Position numbers and translations under genes: made by a program. From JAIVGV01 sp035295985 (GTDB taxonomy: Bacteria > Acidobacteriota > Blastocatellia > Pyrinomonadales > Pyrinomonadaceae), in assembly GCA_035295985.1 (NCBI GenBank), contig DATHBT010000365.1, forward strand, positions 1 through 7,930: a DNA stretch of 7,930 bases, read 5' to 3'. A model generated the notes under the pieces. The model had not been told where the DNA came from and did not search any database. It saw only the letters and a list, made by a program, of their open reading frames with translations. Shown here piece by piece: positions 1 to 7,356 of the stretch. How positions within the stretch are numbered: position 1 is the first letter of the stretch; each line of letters opens with the position of its first letter.

Positions 1-82
1 GTTTGAAGTGTGGCGCGACCCGCCCTGTTGGCTTCGGCGCGCGCGCCTGTGTGCTGGTGCTGCCTGGTTGTTTCGTAAGCAT
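1..82 (-). CDS. N-terminus of an unrecognised protein (gene runs off the left edge)
   Basis: A - strand reading frame opens with ATG at 82-80 and stays open for 27 codons to the window edge. The first residues read MLTKQPGSTSTQARAPKP, then TGRVAPHFK. This is a basic stretch rich in Pro, Ser and Thr with no hydrophobic segment, so it looks like a flexible tail of a cytosolic or nucleic-acid-binding protein rather than a signal peptide. The start is chosen because AAGGAG lies at 90-95, seven bases upstream, a near-ideal Shine-Dalgarno arrangement. A strong promoter in the same direction lies at 476-505, giving a leader of nearly 400 nt. I do not recognise the family from so few residues. The gene call rests on the start signals and the promoter, not on homology. 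The opposite-strand frames over this stretch are of low-complexity composition and are not believed. Confidence 0.6.
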   Translation of the reverse strand, partial: MLTKQPGSTSTQARAPKPTGRVAPHFK

Positions 83-475
83 GAGGGTTCTCCTTGGCTC
101 GTGCCGGTCGTGGCCCGGCCCTCGGCAAAGGGTCGGGCGCGTGGAGCTTTCGCTGTGCGGCCTCTCTTGTCTGGCGACGCGGGCGGCGCGGACGAGGCGC
201 GGCAGCGCGGACGGACTGCGGGTACGAACTGAACGGACTCTGATGCGTGGGGTTTTTTTGACGGCGCGCGGCGGCAGTCATCAGCGGGGGCTGCCGGGCG
301 GGCGGCTCGGACGAAAGTGCGCGGCCGTGCGGGGGGGCGACGGCCCGTGGGGCGGCGAAGGGGAGACTACGCCGCGGCTCCCGGCCGGCCGGCGCGCTCA
401 CCTTCGGCCTGGCGCGCGCCGCCCGCGGGAGGAAGAAAGCCCTCGTTAAACTTGGTTCGGGAGAAAACGGCTGAG
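83..475 (-). other. Long GC-rich 5' leader with no convincing gene
   Basis: This stretch of nearly 400 bases lies between the promoter at 476-505 and the start codon at 82. It is very GC-rich, with many short runs of G and C and several local inverted repeats, and one homopolymer of seven A on the - strand (250-256). The + strand frames that stay open through it have Arg/Gly/Ala-rich compositions typical of chance open frames in GC-rich DNA and resemble no family. I searched by eye for the conserved cores of RNase P RNA, tmRNA, SRP RNA and the cobalamin riboswitch and saw none. If it is transcribed as predicted, its length and GC content make extensive RNA folding likely, so a structured regulatory leader is possible but not shown. 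Confidence 0.4.
90..95 (-). promoter_or_regulatory. Shine-Dalgarno site AAGGAG for the left-edge gene
   Basis: AAGGAG on the - strand, separated from the ATG at 82-80 by seven bases. This site is the main reason for calling a gene at the left edge, because only 27 codons of it are visible. Confidence 0.6.
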
Positions 476-505
476 TTTATACGCCCGCGCCCGCGCCGGT
501 GTCAA
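476..505 (-). promoter_or_regulatory. Sigma70-type promoter firing leftward
   Basis: On the - strand the sequence is TTGACA (500-505), an 18-base spacer, then TATAAA (476-481). The -35 box is a perfect match to the housekeeping consensus and the -10 box matches five of six positions. In DNA this GC-rich such a pair is unlikely by chance. Transcription would begin near 468 and read the long leader and the gene starting at 82. Confidence 0.6.
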
Positions 506-601
506 CAGAATCCCGCCGACACCAACCGGGGCGGCGTTCCAGGCTAAAATACTTTTCAGGCTCTTTCAGATCGGCCCTCACAGAGCGGGGGCAGTTACCT
601 C

Positions 602-949
602 ATGCCTTACAAAGGCCCTGGGAAAAGACGCCAGTACCGGCGGGAGTATATGAGGCGCTGGTATCAGAAGACCGAAGCCGTGCGCATCGGCTACGTAAGG
701 AACCGCGACGGCAAATGCAGGAGTGGTTCAGGGAGTACAAGAAGACTCTGGCCTGCGAGGTCTGCGGCGAGAACCATCCTGCCTGTCTGGACTTTCATCA
801 CCGAGACCCGCATGAGAAAGGGGTTCTCCGTCAGCACGCGCCACGACCGTCCGAGCACGGCCGGGTTGCTGAAAGAGATAGCCAAATGTCGGGTGCTCTG
901 CGCGAGCTGCCACCGCAACGAGCGTCGGGGAGAGCGGCACGACGGCTGA
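602..949 (+). pseudogene. Small HNH endonuclease-like gene with two compensating frameshifts
   Basis: The frame starting at ATG 602 encodes a basic N-terminus (MPYKGPGKRRQYRREYMRRW). After about codon 38 the family-like sequence continues in another frame as EWFREYKKTLACEVCGENHP, then DFHHRDPHEKG. It then returns to the first frame as FSVSTRHDRPSTAGLLKEIA, CRVLCASCH and so on, to the TGA at 947-949. Joined, this gives a 115-residue protein with zinc ligands CxxC (about C52, C55) and CxxCH (about C100, C103), and the DFHHRDP centre with the presumed catalytic histidine. The breaks fit one missing A in the A-run at 713-715 and one extra G in the G-run at 820-823. The family is small HNH nucleases; the substrate is unknown. 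It could be a recent pseudogene or an intact gene with two sequencing errors. The start has only a weak G-rich ribosome site. It ends just before a terminator hairpin. Confidence 0.7.
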
Positions 950-973
950 CAGTGGTTTCACCACAAAAGACGG

Positions 974-1014
974 CGGCGGCAACAGCGCCTTTGACGGGAT
1001 CGCTGTTGCCGCCG
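974..1014. terminator. Bidirectional hairpin between the HNH gene and the tRNA
   Basis: A perfect 14-bp inverted repeat (974-987 with 1001-1014, arm CGGCGGCAACAGCG) encloses a 13-base loop. On the - strand, leaving the tRNA, the hairpin is followed by GTCTTTTGT. On the + strand, leaving the HNH gene, it is followed by TTTGCCTT. It sits between two converging units and can serve as intrinsic terminator for both, better for the - strand given its four-T run. Confidence 0.75.
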
Positions 1015-1030
1015 TTTGCCTTCAAGGTAA

Positions 1031-1104
1031 TAGCGGGGGGGAGACTCGAACTCCCGACCTTGAGGTTATGAATCTCACGCTCTAACCGGCTGAGCTACCC
1101 CGCC
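1031..1104 (-). tRNA. tRNA with anticodon CAU, probably elongator tRNA-Met
   Basis: The - strand folds as a complete 74-nt cloverleaf. The acceptor stem starts GGCGGGG and closes with CCCCGCT, the D arm is GCTC/GAGC, the anticodon loop is TTCATAA, and the T arm is GGGAG/CTCCC with loop TTCGAGT. The discriminator base is A73 and no CCA is encoded. The anticodon is CAU. It is not an initiator: the first pair is G1-U72 rather than a C-A mismatch, and the three G-C pairs in the lower anticodon stem are absent. Isoleucine tRNA with lysidine-modified CAU is the alternative; positions 4-5 are G-G rather than the C-C pairs favoured by TilS in E. coli, so Met is preferred. Oddities are the G1-U72 wobble and an A31/C39 mismatch closing the anticodon loop. 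Confidence 0.9.
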
Positions 1105-1124
1105 ACGCGAGTACGTTGGGCTTA

Positions 1125-1152
1125 ATTATAGGGATGCGATTTGAAAGATCAA
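1125..1152 (-). promoter_or_regulatory. Promoter of the tRNA gene
   Basis: On the - strand there is TTGATC (1147-1152), a 16-base spacer, then a perfect TATAAT (1125-1130). The -10 box ends 20 bases before the first base of the mature tRNA, so the primary transcript would have a short 5' leader of about 13 nt for RNase P to remove. The gene appears to be transcribed alone and ends at the hairpin 974-1014. Confidence 0.7.
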
Positions 1153-1178
1153 GCATCTCGGCTCAAGAGTCAGCGAGT

Positions 1179-1207
1179 TTGCGCGGCCGTCTAGCGGGAC
1201 GTATCAT
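1179..1207 (+). promoter_or_regulatory. Possible hemB promoter
   Basis: TTGCGC (1179-1184), a 17-base spacer and TATCAT (1202-1207) lie in the gap between the divergent tRNA promoter and hemB. The -10 box matches five of six consensus positions but the -35 box only about half. The leader to the hemB start would be roughly 100 nt. This is the best candidate seen in the gap; no operator is recognised. Confidence 0.35.
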
Positions 1208-1311
1208 CGGGGGCGTTTTGGTCTTCGGAAACGTCGCGCACGGCGTGGCATCGGCCGGCGGACGCGGCCCGGGTTCGTCGCGCGGGATTATTTTGAGAGG
1301 GGTTATTTTGA

Positions 1312-2283
1312 ATGCCTGAGTTGATTCACCGGCCGCGACGCTTGCGGCGGCGGGAGGCGGTGCGCGCCATGGTGCGCGAGGCGCGCGTCCAAGCCGAGAA
1401 CCTGGTGCTGCCGCTGTTCGCGTGCGCCGGCGAAGGGGTGCGCCGCGAGGTCTCTTCGATGCCGGGCGTCTTCAACCTGTCGGTTGACGAGATCGCGCGC
1501 GAGGCGGCGGCGGCCTACGACGAGGGCGTGCCCGCTTGTATCCTGTTCGGGCTGCCGGAGTCGAAGGACGAGACGGCGACGGGCGCTTACGCGCGCGACG
1601 GCGTCGTGCAGCAGGCCGCGCGCGCCGTGCGCCGCGCCGCGCCCGAAATGCTCGTCGTGACGGACACGTGCCTGTGTGAGTACACGTCGCACGGCCACTG
1701 CGGCGTGGTGCGCGAGGGCGAGGTCTTGAACGACGAGTCGCTTGAGTTGCTGGCGCGCACGGCCGTCAGCCAGGCGGAGGCGGGCGCGGACGTGGTCGCG
1801 CCGTCGGCGATGCTGGACGGTCAGGTCGGCGCGATCCGCGAGGCGCTGGACGGCGCGGGGTTGAGCCACGTCGCGATCATGTCTTACGCGGTGAAGTACG
1901 CCTCGGCCTTCTACGGCCCGTTCCGCGAGGCGGCCGACAGCGCGCCCGCCTTCGGCGACCGGCGCGCCTACCAGATGGACGCGGCGAACGCGCGCGAGGC
2001 GCTGCGCGAGGCCGAGCTGGACTACGCCGAGGGCGCGGACGTGTTGATGGTCAAGCCCGCCACGCCCTACCTCGACGTGCTGCGGATGGTGCGCGACCGC
2101 TTCGACCTGCCGCTCGCCGCCTACCACGTCTCCGGCGAGTACGCGATGCTCAAGGCGGCGGCCGCCCGCGGCTGGATCGACGAGCGGCGCGCGATGCTGG
2201 AGACGCTAACATCCATCCGCCGCGCCGGGGCTGACATCATCATCACATACTACGCGCGCGAGGCCGCACGACTGCTGAGATAA
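1312..2283 (+). CDS. hemB: Delta-aminolevulinic acid dehydratase (porphobilinogen synthase)
   Basis: HemB condenses two 5-aminolevulinate molecules to porphobilinogen in the cytosol, the first common step of heme, siroheme, chlorophyll and cobalamin synthesis. The 323-residue product has the usual family length and spans the whole TIM barrel. Visible hallmarks are the metal-site motif DTCLCEYTSHGHCG with cysteines 120, 122 and 130 (the zinc-dependent type), and the two Schiff-base lysines K195 (SYAVKYASAFYGPFR) and K248 (MVKPATPYLD). The C-terminal motif AYHVSGEYAMLKAA is also present. At 163-169 the sequence reads APSAMLD where many homologues have APSDMMD; the effect is unknown. The start is ATG 1312, preceded by GAGAGGGG at 1295-1302, nine bases away. 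No other heme gene is adjacent in the window. Transcription likely ends at the hairpin 2327-2370. Confidence 0.97.
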   Translation: MPELIHRPRRLRRREAVRAMVREARVQAENLVLPLFACAGEGVRREVSSMPGVFNLSVDEIAREAAAAYDEGVPACILFGLPESKDETATGAYARDGVVQQAARAVRRAAPEMLVVTDTCLCEYTSHGHCGVVREGEVLNDESLELLARTAVSQAEAGADVVAPSAMLDGQVGAIREALDGAGLSHVAIMSYAVKYASAFYGPFREAADSAPAFGDRRAYQMDAANAREALREAELDYAEGADVLMVKPATPYLDVLRMVRDRFDLPLAAYHVSGEYAMLKAAAARGWIDERRAMLETLTSIRRAGADIIITYYAREAARLLR

Positions 2284-2319
2284 GCTGCTAGCTGTCGGCT
2301 GTCAGCTTTTAGCTTTCAG
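2281..2319 (+). repeat. Degenerate heptanucleotide array starting at the hemB stop codon
   Basis: From the TAA of hemB the sequence repeats with a period of 7: TAAGCTG, CTAGCTG, TCGGCTG, TCAGCTT, TTAGCTT, then TCAG. GCT is kept at the same place in every full unit. The unit is close to the TTAGCTG heptad that builds the palindromes at 4201-4329 and 7233-7356. A short opposing arm containing CAGCTGACGGCC lies at 2382-2393 on the far side of the terminator, so this looks like a decayed member of the same family with a terminator in its centre. Confidence 0.6.
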
Positions 2320-2326
2320 ACAAAGA

Positions 2327-2370
2327 AGAGGGCGGGAGGCAGTCACGATCACAGCGGCCTCCCGCCCTCT
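2327..2370. terminator. Bidirectional intrinsic terminator between hemB and the GH5 gene
   Basis: A perfect 14-bp inverted repeat (2327-2340 with 2357-2370, arm AGAGGGCGGGAGGC) encloses a 16-base loop. It is followed on the + strand by GTTTTATG and on the - strand by TTCTTTG. It serves the convergent hemB (+) and glycoside hydrolase (-) genes. This is the clearest terminator in the window. Confidence 0.85.
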
Positions 2371-2400
2371 GTTTTATGTTTCAGCTGACGGCCTCTGATC

Positions 2401-4200
2401 TCACCTCACTTCAACTTCAATCGGCTTCGTCTCCCAGTCCTTGAACCACTCGGGGAAATTCGAGATGTTGACGCCGAAGGGCTGATCGGCGTTCGCCTCG
2501 ACCTCGAAGCGGAGGCGCAGCTCGCGCCCGCGCGAGGCGGCGAGTCGCGAGAGCCAGGACTCTATGCGCCACTCCTGAATCTCGGCCTTCGGGGCCTGCT
2601 CGACGGGGACGAGGCGCGAGCCGCAGTCACGGTCGTTGACGAAGAGGGTCACGCGCGTGTGCGAGAAGCGTCCGCGGCCGTCGTGCGGCAGGACGGGCTG
2701 GAGGTGAGCGCGGACGACGATCTGGCTGACGCGGCGCGCGTCCTCGCGCGCGGGGATGACGTACTCGAAGAAGCCGACGCCCGCGCCCCAGACGTAGCCC
2801 TCGCCCCCGTCCATCTTCTCGAAGCGCCCGCGCCGCGCAGACTCCGGCTTGAAGCGGTAGAGCAGCCAGTTCTCTTTCGGCGTGCCGACGGCCGGGAGTA
2901 AAAGCGGATCGCCCGCCGCGCGCTCGAAGGCGAACTGGCGCGGGACGAGGTGGCGGCCGGCGTCGAGGAGGTGGGCCGGGGGGCGGGCGTTGCGCTGCGA
3001 GAGGAAGGTCTGCGCGGCGCGCCTGATCTCGGCGAGGACGTCCGAGTCGCGCGCGTCCGTGTAGGTGACGCCGTAGCCGCGCTTCGCGTCGGGCGTGAGA
3101 ATCCAGAAGATCGCGCCGGCCGCGCCCGCGCGCGCCGAGTGCTCGAAGTAGGCGCGGAACCAGTCGGCCTGCGAAACGCCTTTGTAGCCTTCGGGAACCA
3201 TGCCGAACTCGCCCATCACGTACGGCTTGTTGAGCGAGAAGGCCGCCGCCGCGCGGTTGTCGATGAACTCGCCGAGCGCGGACGGGGAATCGACGAAGGT
3301 GTCGAGATCGTCGCGCGGGTAGTTGTGTACGTCGCAGTAGTCGATGGTTTCGAGGCGGTGCTCGTCTAACCACGCGCGCCGCTCGTAGGCGTTGCGGTAG
3401 CCCCAGGAGCCGCTCGTCACCAGGTGGTGCGGGTCGAGCGACTTCACGAACGCGCTCATCTCTTCGACCCACGCGTGCCGCTCGTGCGTGCGGCCCGTGG
3501 GGGCCTGCGCCTCGTTCATCAACTCGTAGGAGAAGATCGTCGGGTCGTCTTTGTAGAGGCGGCCGGTCACGGTGTTGCGGCGCGAGACGATCCGCTCGAC
3601 GTGCTCGCGAAACAGGCGGCGGGTCGTCTCGTTCGTGTAGAACTCCATCGCGCGCTCGACATTGATGCCGAAGGGCTGCTTGTCGTCGGCGGCTTCACGG
3701 ACGCCGGCCCAGCGCAGGTACTGCGTCACGCCCCCCGTGTCGCGCCACCAGTTGACGAGGCAGAGTTGGACGCGAATCTGGTTGCGCGCGGCCTCGGCCA
3801 GGACGCGGTCGAGGTGCACGAACGCCTCCTCGTTCCACTCGCCGGGCGCGAAGCGGAAGGGGTGCGTGCGCGGCCAGTCGTCCTTATCACCGCCGACGGA
3901 CATGACGCCGTCTTCGGGCCGCCCCTCGCCGTGCGCCCAGACGCGCGCGACCGTGATTCCGGCGGCGGCGGCCTGCCGGAAAGTCTCCGGCATCATCTCG
4001 CGATCCTCGTCGCGGTACATCACGGCGACGTTCGCGCCGACGAAGCGGAAGGGGCGTCCGTCGGCGACGAGGCGCGTGCCGCTGCGCTCGACGAAGCCGC
4101 GCGGCGGTCGCTCGCGCCGCGCCGCCGGATCGCTTGCCGTCAGGTAGATCGCCGCGCCGACGACGGCCGCCAGCAGCGTGTAAAAGAGTGTGGTCTTCAA
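2401..4200 (-). CDS. Exported GH5-like glycoside hydrolase (mannanase/cellulase type)
   Basis: The 599-residue product starts with a hydrophobic segment after K2 (about residues 4-22), a signal peptide or membrane anchor without a lipobox, so it acts outside the cytoplasm. Residues about 35-400 resemble a clan GH-A (beta/alpha)8 barrel of family GH5. Supporting motifs are VARVWAHGEG near strand 3, YELMNEAQ with the acid/base E230 after N229, DVHNYPRD with H292 and Y294, and YVMGEFGM with the nucleophile E331, then FWILTP (W366). The architecture is closest to beta-1,4-mannanases, but the substrate is uncertain. Residues about 430-599 form an extra region of beta-sandwich character that I cannot name. 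The start is TTG at 4200, chosen because it places K2 before the hydrophobic segment. No Shine-Dalgarno is present; the bases before it are a pyrimidine tract at the edge of a repeat element. It ends with TGA, facing the terminator at 2327-2370. Confidence 0.88.
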   Translation of the reverse strand: MKTTLFYTLLAAVVGAAIYLTASDPAARRERPPRGFVERSGTRLVADGRPFRFVGANVAVMYRDEDREMMPETFRQAAAAGITVARVWAHGEGRPEDGVMSVGGDKDDWPRTHPFRFAPGEWNEEAFVHLDRVLAEAARNQIRVQLCLVNWWRDTGGVTQYLRWAGVREAADDKQPFGINVERAMEFYTNETTRRLFREHVERIVSRRNTVTGRLYKDDPTIFSYELMNEAQAPTGRTHERHAWVEEMSAFVKSLDPHHLVTSGSWGYRNAYERRAWLDEHRLETIDYCDVHNYPRDDLDTFVDSPSALGEFIDNRAAAAFSLNKPYVMGEFGMVPEGYKGVSQADWFRAYFEHSARAGAAGAIFWILTPDAKRGYGVTYTDARDSDVLAEIRRAAQTFLSQRNARPPAHLLDAGRHLVPRQFAFERAAGDPLLLPAVGTPKENWLLYRFKPESARRGRFEKMDGGEGYVWGAGVGFFEYVIPAREDARRVSQIVVRAHLQPVLPHDGRGRFSHTRVTLFVNDRDCGSRLVPVEQAPKAEIQEWRIESWLSRLAASRGRELRLRFEVEANADQPFGVNISNFPEWFKDWETKPIEVEVR

Positions 4201-4329
4201 GGAAGGAAGCAGTTAGCTGTTAGCGATTAGCCGTCAGCAAAACGGGGAATCAATGCCGAATCCTGCCGCCGAAGCCGTCAGGCGTCTTTTTCCAGCTAAC
4301 GGCTAACAGCCAATCGCTAACAGCTTTTT
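4201..4329. repeat. Palindromic heptad-repeat intergenic element, copy A
   Basis: The element fills the whole gap between the stop codon of the 117-residue membrane protein and the TTG start of the glycoside hydrolase. The left arm (4213-4238) and right arm (4295-4325) are inverted repeats made of 7-nt units near TTAGCTG. Fourteen bases pair perfectly (4215-4228 with 4312-4325). The right arm carries one extra heptad, so full pairing leaves a 7-nt bulge. The core (about 4239-4294) shares short blocks with copy B, such as GCCGAA and GAAGCCG. The edge GGAAGGAAGC (4201-4210) is nearly identical to the edge of copy B. No coding capacity is seen, so if mobile it would have to be moved by enzymes acting in trans. 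Confidence 0.8.
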
Positions 4330-4683
4330 TTAGGGCCGCGGGTTGGTCAGGCGCAGGAAGCCGATGATGGCGCAGACGCTCCCCAAGACGATCCAGAGGT
4401 TGAAGAACGCGCCGAAGCTCAGGAGCTTTTCGATGTCGCGCTCCCACGTGCCGAGGACGCCGAAGGCGACGAGGTGCAGGTGGTAGAGCAGGACGCAGAG
4501 GGCCGAGAGCGCGAACCAGCGCGTAGAGGGCCGGAACTCGCGCGCGCGCGCGAAACCCAGCACGGCCGCGACGATCCAGCCCAGCAGTCCCAGGACGAGC
4601 AGCGAGACGATGACGACGACCGTCATCCAGGTGTTGGCCGGCGCCTGCAAGAGCGCCGGGGCGTGAGTCGTTTCGGGGAGCAT
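4330..4683 (-). CDS. Small three-helix membrane protein of unknown function
   Basis: The 117-residue product has a short polar N-terminus and three predicted transmembrane segments, at about residues 20-43, 56-77 and 87-112, with charged stretches between them (AREFRPS; GTWERDIEK). It has no signal cleavage site, catalytic motif or cysteine pair, and I do not recognise the family. The start is ATG 4683. A GGAGGA lies at 4699-4704, but 15 bases away, which is long; no better in-frame start is seen. The gene follows the 71-residue membrane protein in the same direction after 157 bases of GC-rich DNA without a gene, so the two may be expressed together. Repeat element A begins directly after its stop codon. 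The well-defined hydrophobic pattern supports a real gene. Confidence 0.75.
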   Translation of the reverse strand: MLPETTHAPALLQAPANTWMTVVVIVSLLVLGLLGWIVAAVLGFARAREFRPSTRWFALSALCVLLYHLHLVAFGVLGTWERDIEKLLSFGAFFNLWIVLGSVCAIIGFLRLTNPRP

Positions 4684-4840
4684 CGCGTTCTTAAGTTTTC
4701 CTCCGCACCAGAGTAGTTGCCTTCCACGGCCCGCGCGGGAAAGAGAAAGCCGTCAGCGCCTCGCCCGGCCCCTCGGACGGGCGGGCCGCGCGGGCGGACG
4801 GCAACTCCCTCACCACACCGGGCGCGCGCGCGGCGGCGCG

Positions 4841-5056
4841 CTACTCCGTGATGTGAATCTCCTCTTCCTTGTTGACGTGCCGCATGAAGTAGCCGACGCC
4901 GCACGCGAGCGCGACCACCGCGCCGAGGATGGCGAACCAGAGATGCGAGTTGGTCGACGTGCCGGGCGACTGGATGAAGAGGTAGATCTGCCAGATGGCG
5001 ACGACAAGCCCTATCGCACCGGCCAGCAAGTAGACGATGTCCAGACCCTTCGACAT
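4841..5056 (-). CDS. Small two-helix membrane protein of unknown function
   Basis: The 71-residue product has two hydrophobic segments, about residues 6-28 and 38-58, joined by a short polar turn (SPGTSTNS). It ends in a charged tail (RHVNKEEEIHITE). This fits a helical hairpin in the inner membrane; I do not recognise a family. The start ATG 5056 is well supported by GGAGGT at 5062-5067 with a five-base spacing, which is the best ribosome site in the leftward block. A gap of 242 bases separates it from selB upstream, so it may have its own promoter, although no convincing -10/-35 pair was found. An 8-bp GC hairpin (5116-5138) lies in that gap. The next gene downstream is another small membrane protein. 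Confidence 0.75.
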   Translation of the reverse strand: MSKGLDIVYLLAGAIGLVVAIWQIYLFIQSPGTSTNSHLWFAILGAVVALACGVGYFMRHVNKEEEIHITE

Positions 5057-5250
5057 GATTGACCTCCAGTGAGAGTCGTCAGCTCAAGGATTCACGGCCC
5101 CCGAGCCTGTGCGCTCGCGCGCCAGAGTCGGGCGCGCGGGCGCTGTTGTGACGTGCCGGGTGTCCAAAAGGTGAAAGAGAAACGATCTTGTTGCGGCCTG
5201 CATGTTACAGCCGCCTCGCGCCGGAAAGCAAGACGGATTTAACTGGAGGC

Positions 5251-5298
5251 GGGCGGGGAGACGCGCGGCGCGCCGGGCGGCTCGCGCCCCCCCCGCCC
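5251..5298 (-). terminator. GC-rich hairpin just after selB, possible terminator
   Basis: GGGCGGGG (5251-5258) and CCCCGCCC (5291-5298) form an 8-bp stem around 32 GC-rich bases, immediately after the selB stop codon on the - strand. No T-run follows, so it is a weak intrinsic terminator candidate or merely a pausing or mRNA-stabilising structure. Confidence 0.35.
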
Positions 5299-7230
<1,932 letters not shown>

Positions 7231-7232
7231 GT

Positions 7233-7356
7233 GGAAGGAGGCTTTTAGCTGTTAGCGATTAGCTGTTAGCCGAACCGGGCACTAAGGCCGAAACCCGTTT
7301 TGGGAAGCCGCCGACTCACTTCTTCTGGCTAACAGCTAATCGCTAACAGCTAACTG
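7233..7356. repeat. Palindromic heptad-repeat intergenic element, copy B
   Basis: A perfect 27-bp inverted repeat (7245-7271 with 7327-7353) surrounds a 55-base core. Each arm is three full 7-nt units (TTAGCTG, TTAGCGA, TTAGCTG) and a partial fourth. The element lies between the TAG stop of the VWFA-related gene (7357) and the selB start (7230), leaving only two further bases before the ATG. The edge GGAAGGAGGC (7233-7242) and core blocks such as GCCGAA match copy A. If transcribed with selB, the arms would form a long stem ending about 14 bases upstream of the start codon. Confidence 0.85.

Noticed and set aside
278..284. CTGATGA on the - strand, a hammerhead ribozyme core word
   Set aside because: The matching GAAA and the three-stem arrangement are not found around it; a 7-nt match alone is expected by chance.
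3..449. Open + strand frame of 148 codons at the left edge
   Set aside because: Arg/Gly/Ala-rich composition with no recognisable motif, no ribosome site, and overlap with a better supported - strand start and leader.
602..949. Programmed ribosomal frameshifting in the HNH gene
   Set aside because: It would need two shifts in opposite directions, and neither site shows a clear slippery heptamer with a downstream stimulator. Indels in homopolymers are simpler.
1022..1071. Peptide-like end GGRLELPTLRL on the + strand
   Set aside because: This is the common translation artefact of reading across a tRNA gene from the opposite strand; here it is the tRNA at 1031-1104.
1303..2127. Long - strand frame opposite hemB
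   Set aside because: It is the antisense shadow of hemB (rich in Arg, His, Val) in high-GC codon-biased DNA; hemB is certain on the + strand.
3424..4230. Long + strand frame opposite the GH5 gene
   Set aside because: Antisense shadow of the glycoside hydrolase; no motifs and biased composition.
4684..4840. GC-rich gap with short inverted repeats (for example GTTGCC with GGCAAC) as a terminator
   Set aside because: Stems are about 6 bp and no T-run follows; nothing beyond GC-rich background can be supported.
5057..5298. A further small gene or RNA between the 71-residue gene and selB
   Set aside because: No start with a ribosome site, no tRNA fold and no clear promoter pair. Only GC-rich hairpins are visible, two of which are noted elsewhere.
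7245..7353. CRISPR array
   Set aside because: The repeats are contiguous 7-nt units forming two opposing arms, not direct repeats separated by unique spacers, and no cas genes are present.
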